This document shows positions 55,971-64,000 of a DNA stretch of 64,000 nucleotides, one piece after another. Position numbers and translations under genes: made by a program. Source of the stretch: Sympetrum striolatum (taxonomy: Eukaryota > Arthropoda > Insecta > Odonata > Libellulidae); assembly GCA_947579665.1 (NCBI GenBank), contig OX388350.1, forward strand, positions 37,853,393 through 37,917,392, read 5' to 3'. How positions within the stretch are numbered: position 1 is the first letter of the stretch; every line of letters begins with the position of its first letter. The notes beneath the pieces were generated by a model, which saw only the letters and a program-made list of their open reading frames with translations, ran no database searches and was not told the DNA's origin.

Positions 55971-56165
55971 GTTTTTTTCATTCCTTGCCTCATGCATAGC
56001 TTTTGTCCAACCTTTGGTGTATGTTAGACCATTTTCATGGACCAATTTTTATCCTCGCCACTTGTCTCGAAGTAATTTAGTCTTTCCCTTGCTATACTTG
56101 CCCATTTTCTCCTTAACAATATGCAAATGACGTGAAAACCCAGCGGTTCGAGTGGAAAACAGTGT

Positions 56166-56640
56166 TTACGTCAAATGTTTGAGTTGTTGATACTAGCGGA
56201 ACGAGTGTTTTTTCTGGGTTCGGATTTGGATTCAGAGGAATTCTATAAAATATATTTTGTGTGCAAAAATCTGCCAAAAGAGTAAACAATCTTTCTTTTA
56301 CTGATTATTTAATTTAAGTTAACTCGTTTAATTAAAACAAATACGTTCCCAATTTCCTACTGTATTTTTAGATTGGTATAGAATTAGTCTATATTTCTCT
56401 TCTTAGAGCAGTATGTTCGTAAAACTTTTGAGTTGTTAATGCTAGCGGAACGACTGTTATTGTTCCGGGTTCGGATTTGGGTTCAAAGAAAAGTCATTTA
56501 AATATATTTAAAGGCTTGCTGAGAGAGCAATTATTTGTTTTTTGCTGATATAATTTATATTATTACGTTTCATTTTGAAAACATTATTTTCATTTTGTTC
56601 TGTATTTTATAGATTAGCACGGACTTAGTGTTTATCATGT
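56166..56640 (+). repeat. Tandem duplication, ~248 bp units
   Basis: TTTGAGTTGTT[GA]AT[AG]CTAGCGGAACGA[GC]TGTT and GGGTTCGGATTTGG[AG]TTCA open both units; TTTTTAGATTGG[TA]ATAGAATTAG and TTTATAGATTAGCACGGACTTAG close them. Confidence 0.7.
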
Positions 56641-56642
56641 GA

Positions 56643-56763
56643 ATAAAGAAGGCTACTTAGTAATTTCCACACTAAATTTAACTGGTTTCATACTTCCATT
56701 GAAGCGATACCGCTCATGCTTAATAAAGTTATTATGGAAATTACTCAGTTGTCTTCTTTATTC
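56643..56763. repeat. Inverted repeat, ~34 bp arms
   Basis: AATAAAGAAGGCTACTTAGTAATTTCCA faces TGGAAATTACTCAGTTGTCTTCTTTATT. The spacer holds CTGGTTTCATACTTCCATTGAAG; on the minus strand this gives GAAACCAG downstream of a small stem, similar in style to the hammerhead palindromes, but no CTGANGA is convincing. Confidence 0.6.
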
Positions 56764-58285
56764 TATGGCTTTCCACAAAGTTACACCTTTCTCATAATGA
56801 TTATATATCATAAGATTTAATCATCTCAGTTAGAACCAAATTATTGTTTTGGTTACTTCAAATGTCTTATTCGTATTTAAGATCAATTCATTCATTTCAA
56901 TTTAGTTTGATTGGCATTTCATTTTTATGACATACTTCCAAAACCTATGGAATTTGTGGAAATGTATAGAGAAGGCAGCAGAAATAAAATGTTGCCGTAG
57001 TTGTTCCACATTAATCCGTAGTTTCACCTACTCTTATTCGACAAGCTGTACTTTCTGGGTCCTTTACTGACTAGTGCTAGCTGGAGAGTGTAAGTACATA
57101 CGTTCGTGGTATGATCTCTTGCTTTGTAAATAGGATTTCATTCACATAAGGTGATCACGGCTTAGACCGAGTGGCTTTTAGATTCAAAGTGGTAAGCTCT
57201 GGCATGATCCAAAGCCGGATATGGTCATCAAAAGCAGAACTACTTAAGCACCCAAAAATCTTCTCTCACCACTTTGCCATTGAATGCCCTGACAAACAGA
57301 GGAATTGAAACGGCTAGCTTCATTATTCCTGATGCTTTATGATGAAATAGGTATTACAATTGCTGAATTAAGACCATACTGATAGGTATGATTGTAGTGA
57401 TAAAAATTTAATAGCTGAGATTTATTCATTAAGTTGATATTTAAAACATACATGAGACTCCACCGGATATTGCTGTCAAGCATTCATTATTTTCAAACAT
57501 CATTTCACTTTTAAATAAACAGAAATCACTTCCAAATAATCATTTATAAATATAAAATGAGTTGAGAATGAAGATATGACATTATAATAGAATCTTTCTG
57601 GTCAATCTTCTGAGTCCATATAGCGGCATTTATTCTACATATGGTTGAATTTTTTTACATAATAATAATAATATTTGTATTAATTATAAAGAGAATAAAT
57701 TATGAGGTGCAAAGAGAAACACGCAACGAGTATGCCAGTGAATGGCTTACAAAACAAAAATAATACAAAATTTAGGATATTCCTGTCCTCCTGAGCACAC
57801 CCTGTCCTCAGGGTGTGTTTCAAATACATAATTTAGTTCACCAATTAGTTGTATAAGAGTTTTACATAGTATTCTTCACATCAGACAGAGTATTGAGTCT
57901 GCATATATAGTCAGACAGATTGATAAAAAGTTTTGGAATTAGAACGTTTAATCTTTTAGCACCGTATTGATTATGAAATCATGCTGCTTCAAAGGTAACC
58001 TTATTCCTAGTATCCATATTATGTGCTTTAATTTTTTGCGATTTTATTCCTTATAATCCTGCTAATTTCTATAATAAATTTAAGTGAGTTATCCTCAGTA
58101 ATTCCATAATGCCATTCGAATTGAAAATCATGTCTGGTAAACATCGACAAAAACTGTTAAGCCAAGGATTTCGAGCACCAATCTAAAAAATAAATATTTG
58201 CCGACTTGACTTTCTCTTCAAAGACTTTCTCCTCTATCATTTGAATACTCATCTACATTTCTATGCCCACTTACATTTCCCATTA
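56764..58285. other. AT-rich stretch with a small hairpin
   Basis: ACACCCTGTCCTCAGGGTGT (57797-57816) is a perfect 8 bp stem with a 4 base loop. Otherwise there is no recognised gene or repeat. Confidence 0.45.
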
Positions 58286-58289
58286 AAAT

Positions 58290-58500
58290 TTCATGAACCT
58301 ACTCAAGATTAAAGAAGCGTTTTCAAGTTTCCGGGAGAATTTCGCCAAAATCCCTCGCGAATCTTTCAGTTCTACATCTACGTTCCACGAGGAGTTTTGC
58401 GTTTGTCTTCCGCCCATCATTGAAGCAGAAAAAGAAGCGGAAGCTTGAAGAGTAAAAGAGAAAAATATTCCAAATGGTGGAAATAAAATTTAACCTAACA
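58290..58500 (-). other. Small CpG-richer patch
   Basis: A 70-codon minus-strand frame (58323-58535) is unrecognised. No splice pair is evident. Confidence 0.25.
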
Positions 58501-58534
58501 CAGGAAAGCGTACCTCTTAACCCTAGGTTGTACA

Positions 58535-58592
58535 AGAAGTGAAAATAGTGTCAGGCTCTCGAACCCTGGTCTTTCATTTTCCGGACAGGTGT
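58535..58592 (-). mobile_element. SINE family E, truncated copy 2
   Basis: The minus strand reads CCGGAAAATGAAAGACCAGGGTTCGAGAGCC; only the B-box half and the CACTATTTTCAC tail are present. Confidence 0.5.
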
Positions 58593-58675
58593 TATAATTT
58601 ATTAATAAAATATGATTATATAATATTAAATATAAAATATATTTCAATTTGTAAAGAAATAAATTTTGAAACACT

Positions 58676-59042
58676 TCTGTAATTCAATTAGAGGTTTTAA
58701 ATCTCCAACATCCGTCTTTGTCGGCGTTCCTCGTCTAATCCCCAGGTATTCCGAGAAAACAAGAAATAAATACCACACTTTCAAGAAACCCAAAGCGCTT
58801 TTTGAAGACGGCGCCCTCCTCATCAGGGGTCATAAAAAACAAAAAGTGCAAATGACCTTAGCTGTCGAGGCACCATCCAAAATCCAATCCAATCCAAAAT
58901 ACAAAAAATAGCGGTATTCCCTTCTGTTTTTCTCCGAATACCGGGGAATGAGACGAGGAACGCCGACAAAGATGTCTATCGGAGATTTTAACCTCTAATT
59001 CATTAACAGCCGTGTTCCAATTTATTTTTCTTTACAATGAAA
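58676..59042. mobile_element. Family B foldback element (two inverted copies)
   Basis: 58676-58850 is a plus-oriented copy (TTAGAGGTTTTAAATCTCC ... GTCTTTGTCGGCGTTCCTCGTCT ... GACGGCGCCCTCCTCATCAGGGGTCATAAAA). 58913-59042 is the minus-oriented one (GCGGTATTCCC ... CCGGGGAATGAGACGAGGAACGCCGACAAAGA ... GGAGATTTTAACCTCTAATTCATTAACAGCCGTGTTCC). Together they form long terminal inverted repeats around a short spacer. The 81-codon frame across the left arm is a by-product. Confidence 0.7.
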
Positions 59043-59500
59043 TACTAACAAAAAATTATGATAGATAATAAGTATAACGATCTATGAATATAGTTATCAC
59101 GGATGCAAGTATATTACATATCAAATTCTTCTTGACCTCTCAGGTCAAATCATTTGCTGCACAATTTTACGATTTGTTGTTTTATATAGCAGATTTCCCA
59201 ATCAAAGTTTAAATATTTGTTTATTATTATTTAACATTTTGCTAACCTTAATGCTTGATGTAACTTGGTACTCAATAGTAAATTCACTATTTTTCAATTC
59301 ATGTACTACAACCAAGAAAATTCCAAAATCTCTTAAGCGTTGATTACTAGATGGTTCTCCGGTTTTAGTGAAGTTTCGAGAATTTCGTTTTTCGATTCAT
59401 GTTTTCCCTTTTCCACTCGTAGATAATTCGTTCTAAATTTCATGTTTTCTTTTATGCACACACACTGATAATTCGTCGGAACTGCAGCATTCTCTGCGCT
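59043..59500. other. AT-rich stretch, nothing recognised
   Basis: No open frame of note and no repeat recognised. Confidence 0.4.
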
Positions 59501-59860
59501 TAATCAGTGACTCGATAAAGACAGAAAACGAAGGATATGGCTACATTGGGAAGTCCTTTCAAGCATTAAGTACCTTTTTTGGAGTCTCTTAAATTCATCA
59601 CTCGAATATTGCGTTGCACATTGAAAAAGTCTATAAGTGCCAGAACGAGAGAAATGTGTATTCCTTTACCGGAAAAGGCGCATTAATTATTCGGAGCTCT
59701 TTAATTACGCATCAGCGACTCTCAAACGAGCGGAAGATTAACTCGCACTTCAAACAGATCGTACATAACGTTTTTCACGAGGTTCGCCATTCTGCAAATA
59801 CGTCAAAGGTTCAATCTGTGGAAGGGGGTCCTTTGAGGCGGATGCCTTTGTGAAATAAAA
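59500..59860 (+). other. CpG-richer block with homeodomain-like words
   Basis: The 79-codon plus-strand frame (59614-59853) is unrecognised. GCATTAATTATTCGG and CTTTAATTACGC carry TAATTA cores. Candidate regulatory DNA. Confidence 0.28.
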
Positions 59861-60675
59861 TTCTCAGCCGTAAGCCAAAGTAAATTCTTAGATTTATGAA
59901 AACGCAAGTTTGTTCACGTTGATACCCTGAAAGTAATTTACTTTGCTGGAGGCAAATTGCCGATGCGAATGTCTCACGTCAAAGAAGAAACGAATGTCTA
60001 CGATTAATGTTAATAACCGACTTCTGATATATTAGTCAGTGTTATACTAGTTATTAAAATAATTGAGAAACTGTAAATGATACTATATAAGGATGTTTGT
60101 TGAGCTGCTTGGTGGAATCTCTTGGTATTACGAAGATATAAATAGGGTCAAAATAGTTATCTGCAAGCATTTCGAATCTAAGTGTCTGGATACTTGTCAA
60201 AATTAAAATTGGTTTAATTTATTGACTTTTTATTTACTTTTTTATACCCTAATTTTACAGAAGTCTAATAGAAGTGTTTTACAATTCATATTTAATAATA
60301 ATAACAAGAAGAAAGTATTTACAAAATACGATAAATTCGAAAAATTAGAGAAGTGACAAAAAACATAAAATAAAATTAATGAAATAGTTCGAAAATTGAT
60401 TAATTAATGTATATAATATTTACAAAACTTTAGCCATACTGTTATTATATACACCTAGAAAATATATGTAAAAGATGCAAGATTTTTTATGGTTACAGAT
60501 TTACCTTCATGGCTACCGTGTAGGGCTGTAGGCCATCAGGATTCAATGCCAATACTATGCTAATTCAATTTCCAGCTTTTTATTCTCCGACTCCATTATT
60601 ATTTTATTTTATCCTAGAACCTCGCATCTCTTTCATTTATAATTTTCTAAGCATCTATCGTCATTATAAGAAAGC
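59861..60675. other. AT-rich stretch, nothing recognised
   Basis: A weak B-box-like AGGATTCAATGCC near 60537 lacks an A-box partner. Confidence 0.4.
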
Positions 60676-60735
60676 GGAGGGAAAAATAGCGACGTCACCG
60701 GGCCTCGAACCCATGTCCTTGTACGTTCTTTTCCT
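60676..60735 (-). mobile_element. SINE family E, truncated copy 3
   Basis: The minus strand reads GACATGGGTTCGAGGCCCGGTGACG plus the CGCTATTTTTCCC tail that parallels the CACTATTTTCAC tail of other copies. The A-box half is missing. Confidence 0.45.
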
Positions 60736-60849
60736 TGTTTCTTATCCATCGTTCTATTTATTCTACCAAGAATGGATATTCTTCGTGCTAAGGGTCATAT
60801 TTGAGTAATGTTTTTACGTTTGCTCATACTAGTTTTACTGTTGGCAACG

Positions 60850-61500
60850 TTACTTGATAACAGCTCAGGAGAGAGATCGAAGAATTCTTCAAGATCCAAC
60901 CGCGTAGAGTAAATAACCCTTCCATTTTATTTTTGAGGATCCTTTCACGATAGCCAGCCGGTTGGAAAAGAGCCTTTCATTGAAATACGATTTTAAAGAG
61001 AGGGAGAGGTTAATTTTTAAAGCAAGCCATCAAACTCCGGCTAATTGCAGTCCCTTTCGCGCTCACGGCTCCAGAAATGGCGCAAAATGATCAGAGGAGA
61101 GCGGGAATAAATCCGAAAACTTTCAGGTGAGAAGCGACAGCCTGTTCATACACGCGGCTGCACAAAGGAGTACGTTTCGCCCATCGCAAAGGAAAGTGAA
61201 AGCTGCGAACGGCATGCAGGACTCCTCGACAATGGAGGGAAGGGTGGAGCGAGAGCCAAAAGCACTGCTGTGGGGTTCTCTCTCTCTCTCTCTCTCGAGG
61301 GACCGTTTCTTTTCATGGCAGCGCGTGAGTTAATGAAGCCGTAGCGAGCAGCATAATAAGAGAAGGGCTAGTGAGGTTTCTGGTGCCAAGGACGATTCAG
61401 AGGAGCCAAGGTATCACTCGTGTCGCGGGGGCGGTGTAAGATATCGATTCCCACTTACTCCGTGGAGTCGAGAGCGGTTGTAATCGCGGAGTAGTCGACT
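60850..61500. other. CpG-richer block with (TC)n tract
   Basis: GC-richer DNA. TTCTCTCTCTCTCTCTCTCTCTCG at 61277-61300 is a GAGA-type tract, common in insect promoters. TTGCAG (about 61050) and TTTCAG|GTGAGA (about 61125, plus strand) could bound a ~75 bp exon with one open frame (PFALTAPEMAQNDQRRAG...), which is weak. Possibly a promoter or 5' exon region, unproven. Confidence 0.3.
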
Positions 61501-61592
61501 AGGCCAGTGGTGGCGAAACTAAGGCACGCGTGTCCAAAATGATACGTGAGAAAATTTAATTAGCACGATGAACTCTCACAACATTATCTTTA

Positions 61593-61898
61593 TTAAAGGT
61601 TGAACTGAAGTGAAAATGTGACTTAGATGGGACTCGAACCTAGGTCTCCCACTTTCCGGGCAGGTATTCCACTGAACTACCACGCCCTTCTCACTTTGGT
61701 AAATGGTAATGGCGCTCCACAAAGCTGCCCCGACCACCACTAGAGGTCCTCACCGAGGCAACCGACCCACAAAGCGATATTATGAGATAATTCTCTCTAG
61801 GAATCATACAAGCGATGGAAGGTAACTTTAAAATTGCACATGAATTTGAGTTAAGAGCACACTTTCATGCGCAATCTTAAAGTTACCTTCCGTCGTAT
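61593..61898 (-). mobile_element. SINE family E, copy 4, nested in the hAT relic
   Basis: A 306 bp insertion flanked by the 9 bp direct repeat TTATCTTTA (61584-61592 and 61899-61907). On the minus strand GGTAGTTCAGTGGAAT fits an A-box and GGTTCGAGTCC a B-box, with tRNA-like spacing and similarity to a glycine-type tRNA head. The 5' (high-coordinate) part contains an inverted repeat (below). It is the most complete family E copy. Confidence 0.75.
61813..61896. repeat. Inverted repeat inside the nested SINE
   Basis: GATGGAAGGTAACTTTAAAATTGCACATGAA faces TTCATGCGCAATCTTAAAGTTACCTTCCGTC with about three mismatches. The hairpin lies at the transcript's 5' end if the SINE is transcribed from the minus strand. 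Confidence 0.7.
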
Positions 61899-62110
61899 TT
61901 ATCTTTACTATATATACTTGAATTAAAGATGAAGTCCCTCAGTAAATAAACATAGATTATGCTCATTATAAATGGCAACTAACGATAATTTAAGTCGATC
62001 ACAAGATCTTAATTCTATCGTGACATTATAAAATGTAAATCACCATCTCATAGTATGGTTTGGCACCACGTTGACACAAGTCTTTTACAAGAAAAATCAC
62101 AGCGATAATT

Positions 62111-62195
62111 TTTTGGCACGTAAAACTCTCGTCGTAAAACTATCTTTATTGTGTATACTTCACTTGAAAATGTAGTCTCGCAGTAAATAAACATT
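62111..62195 (+). mobile_element. Family F hAT relic, internal fragment
   Basis: TTGGCACGTAAAACTCTCGTCGTAAAACTATCTTTATTG ... GTAGTCTCGCAGTAAATAAACAT repeats part of copies 1 and 2. Confidence 0.55.
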
Positions 62196-62588
62196 TGAAA
62201 CTAAATATTTCGAAAGTAAATAAACTTCTGAATCGCGGTTTCTATGAATGCGATTTTTACATTTTTCATGCGTCTCCTCTCCATAAATGCATATATTTTC
62301 CAGTCTGTAATATCTTTGAGGGTTGAAAAGTTTCATGCAATCAAAATAAAAGAAGAGATATACATACTTTTCCTCACGAGATTTATTTGGAGATTACATG
62401 TTTCGGCAGATAAATGCTGTCGATAATTTAACCGGCAATCTTCAAATAGATCTCCTGTGGAAAAGTATATATCTCTCTTCTATCATCATGAAGTACAATT
62501 TCCACTTCATCTCCATAGATTTTGTGTTTCATACATTGTTAAGACATGTATTCTAAACAATTTTCCAAAATATTTTTTTTATTTAAAA
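62196..62588. other. AT-rich stretch, nothing recognised
   Basis: AAAGTAAATAAAC is repeated near 62190 and 62215. The 60-codon frame is unrecognised. Confidence 0.4.
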
Positions 62589-62860
62589 CAGTGGTGGCGA
62601 ACCTAAGGCATGCGCGCTCAAAGTGGCACGCGAGAAAATTTTATCGGCACACAGAACTCTCACAAGACTACCTTTATCATATGTACCTCGCTTAAAAATG
62701 AAGTCTCGCAGTAAATAAACATATATTCTGTTCATTAGTAACGGCAATTTAAGATAATTTGAGTCGATTACAAGATCTTAATCCTATCGTTGACATTATA
62801 GATGTATATCACTTTCTCACTGTATTGTTTGGCACCACATTGGCACGTAAGTCCTTTGCA
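62589..62860 (+). mobile_element. Family F hAT relic, copy 2
   Basis: CAGTGGTGGCGAACCTAAGGCATGCGCGC, AACTCTCACAAGACTACCTTTATC, TGAAGTCTCGCAGTAAATAAACAT, GAGTCGATTACAAGATCTTAATCCTATCGT and TTTGGCACCACATTGGCACG. Uninterrupted version of copy 1. No opposite end. Confidence 0.65.
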
Positions 62861-62869
62861 TTCATAATG

Positions 62870-63050
62870 TATGGCACTCTTTCCACAAAAGTCACGCCAA
62901 CTGTGTACCAGGACGTGTTTCACGACGCGGATCGGTGGTGTGCAGACGCTTGATGGCTCTCTGGAGGCACCGAAAGTGTTCGCGCGGGTTCCACAATCTC
63001 CAGGATGAGTTATACTCGACGCCAACATATTAGGGAAATATAGCGGTTTC
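62870..63050 (-). other. CpG-richer patch, unrecognised minus-strand ORF
   Basis: The minus-strand frame (62768-63028, 86 codons) reads MLASSITHPGDCGTRANTFG and is cysteine-containing, but I do not recognise it, and it runs into hAT relic DNA. It may be an unknown repeat or an exon. Confidence 0.25.
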
Positions 63051-64000
63051 GGACGCTATTCATAGGCAACAACTTTGCCTACTAAACTTACTTAAAAACA
63101 GAAAAAAACTCTACGTGACGGCATAATTGTTTTTTAAGTTATGTTTCCCCATCTTTTTTATGCCACCAGAGACGGTTCAAGATACGTTTGCTGTAGGTAT
63201 AATTTACCCAAAAACGATTAACGCACTATGCAAACAATTGGAATTCATCAGAGAGGAAATGATTTCCCTTTAGGACATAATTGATGAAATATCTTGATTC
63301 CATATTCCTTTCTCATCATTTGTCTTCCAAAAAGGCAATAACCTGATATTTTGATGCTTTAAATCAATTCTTAGTGATAGTTCACACACATCAGTTATTA
63401 GCCTTTACCATTATTTTAGTGGTACTTAAACATTTTCTCTGACTCGAGTCAGATCCACAAACTAACTCCCCGCTTTCAGTTTAAATTTTCGCCAAAAGTA
63501 AGTTGGATGATTCAAATTTCAAAATCGCAAACAACATCCCTTTTCGCAACAGATCAACCCTTTCTTGGAAGGCTACTGCTTAAAATTGCCCTCCTGGAAT
63601 ATGGAGTGGCTTTTAAGCTCGGAATTATGTTTTGAAGAGTAAAACAGAACTCAAATGAAGCCTAAAGAGTCGAAAGATTGAGTTTGTTTTGATACCTTTC
63701 CCTGGATTTCGCTGAGAGATCAAAGAAGATAAGATGGCTCCATGAAACTTGTAGCAATTTCACCGGAGATGATAGGTAATGAATTGCATTCTCAGAATTC
63801 CGGTTTCTGTAGTCTCATAAAATAAAACTTAAGTGGAATTCCTCCTATAAGAAACTGCAGGAAATCACTTCTTTATCTAGCCTTTATCGTTAATTGAAAG
63901 GAGTTGTGCGTAGAATACATCATAAATTCAATTCGCATGAACACATTTCAATGATATTTTAAACAAGTGATTGCTTCATTTTTGGACAAACAAGTTTACA
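63051..64000. other. AT-rich stretch, nothing recognised
   Basis: No frame above 60 codons and no repeat recognised to the end of the window. Confidence 0.45.

Larger units (their letters stand above)
61505..62095 (+). mobile_element. Family F hAT relic, copy 1, interrupted
   Basis: Begins CAGTGGTGGCGAAACTAAGGCACGCG, the terminal repeat of a hAT-type family (also at 62589). After the SINE insertion it continues with AAAGATGAAGTCCCTCAGTAAATAAACAT, AAGTCGATCACAAGATCTTAAT and TTTGGCACCACGTTG in the same order as copy 2. No opposite terminal repeat is seen, so it is a truncated remnant. Confidence 0.65.

Noticed and set aside
58676..58850. Hammerhead in family B (GACCCCTGATGAGGAGG-like consensus)
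   Set aside because: A CTGATGAGG-like word occurs in the family, but no stem II closes before a GAAA.
61050..61126. Plus-strand exon between TTGCAG and TTTCAG|GTGAGA
   Set aside because: Short pyrimidine tract, only one open frame of about 25 codons, and no partner exon; kept only as a note in the block.

Overview
This is a eukaryotic nuclear window, most likely from an arthropod and probably an insect with a large, repeat-rich genome. It is strongly AT-rich. There are no long intact reading frames, no operon-like packing and no ribosomal genes. It holds remnants of most transposon classes: LINEs, a solo LTR, hAT, Tc1/mariner-pogo, a piggyBac-like end, Helitron-like ends, tRNA-derived SINEs and many foldback elements. 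Nothing in the sequence fixes the species. I see no confidently complete protein-coding gene. The window is best read as intergenic and/or intronic DNA. Three stretches on the minus strand (15.5, 38.5 and 53.7 kb) have an exon-like acceptor-ORF-donor structure, so a minus-strand gene with very long introns could cross the window. None of the three translations was recognised. Layout. 0-8 kb: one CpG-richer block, a LINE-like 3' tail, a 159-codon ORF in a second block, then a tRNA-like segment followed by a tandem array of B-box-bearing units at about 168 bp spacing and a long (TA)n run. 8-11 kb: a repeat (family C) split by a Helitron-like insertion. 11-12.4 kb: a minus-strand LINE broken by a solo LTR with a clear target duplication. 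12.6-18 kb: CpG-richer blocks, family A LINE tails and a MITE. 19.9-25.7 kb: a possible DNA transposon, a jockey-like reverse-transcriptase fragment, more family A, B and D copies and the second family C copy. 26-33 kb: Tigger-like end, tRNA-like segments, an 85 bp mariner-type palindrome, a pogo-like transposon remnant with a cysteine-rich finger, and a SINE foldback. 33-40 kb: CpG-richer blocks and two long palindromes carrying hammerhead-ribozyme-like cores. 40-50 kb: tandem duplications, a hAT MITE with an 8 bp target duplication, and a third palindrome with a decayed hammerhead-like core. 50-64 kb: the best candidate exon, tandem duplications, a family B foldback, and hAT relics, one of which contains a nested SINE. 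The strongest unusual signal is the recurrence of long inverted repeats whose spacer or arm carries a hammerhead-type core (CUGANGA, stem II, GAAA, NUH). This is the arrangement known from Penelope-like elements and retrozyme-type retroelements. A second theme is a series of 200-700 bp CpG-retaining blocks spaced every few kilobases in an AT-rich background, which are candidates for conserved regulatory DNA.
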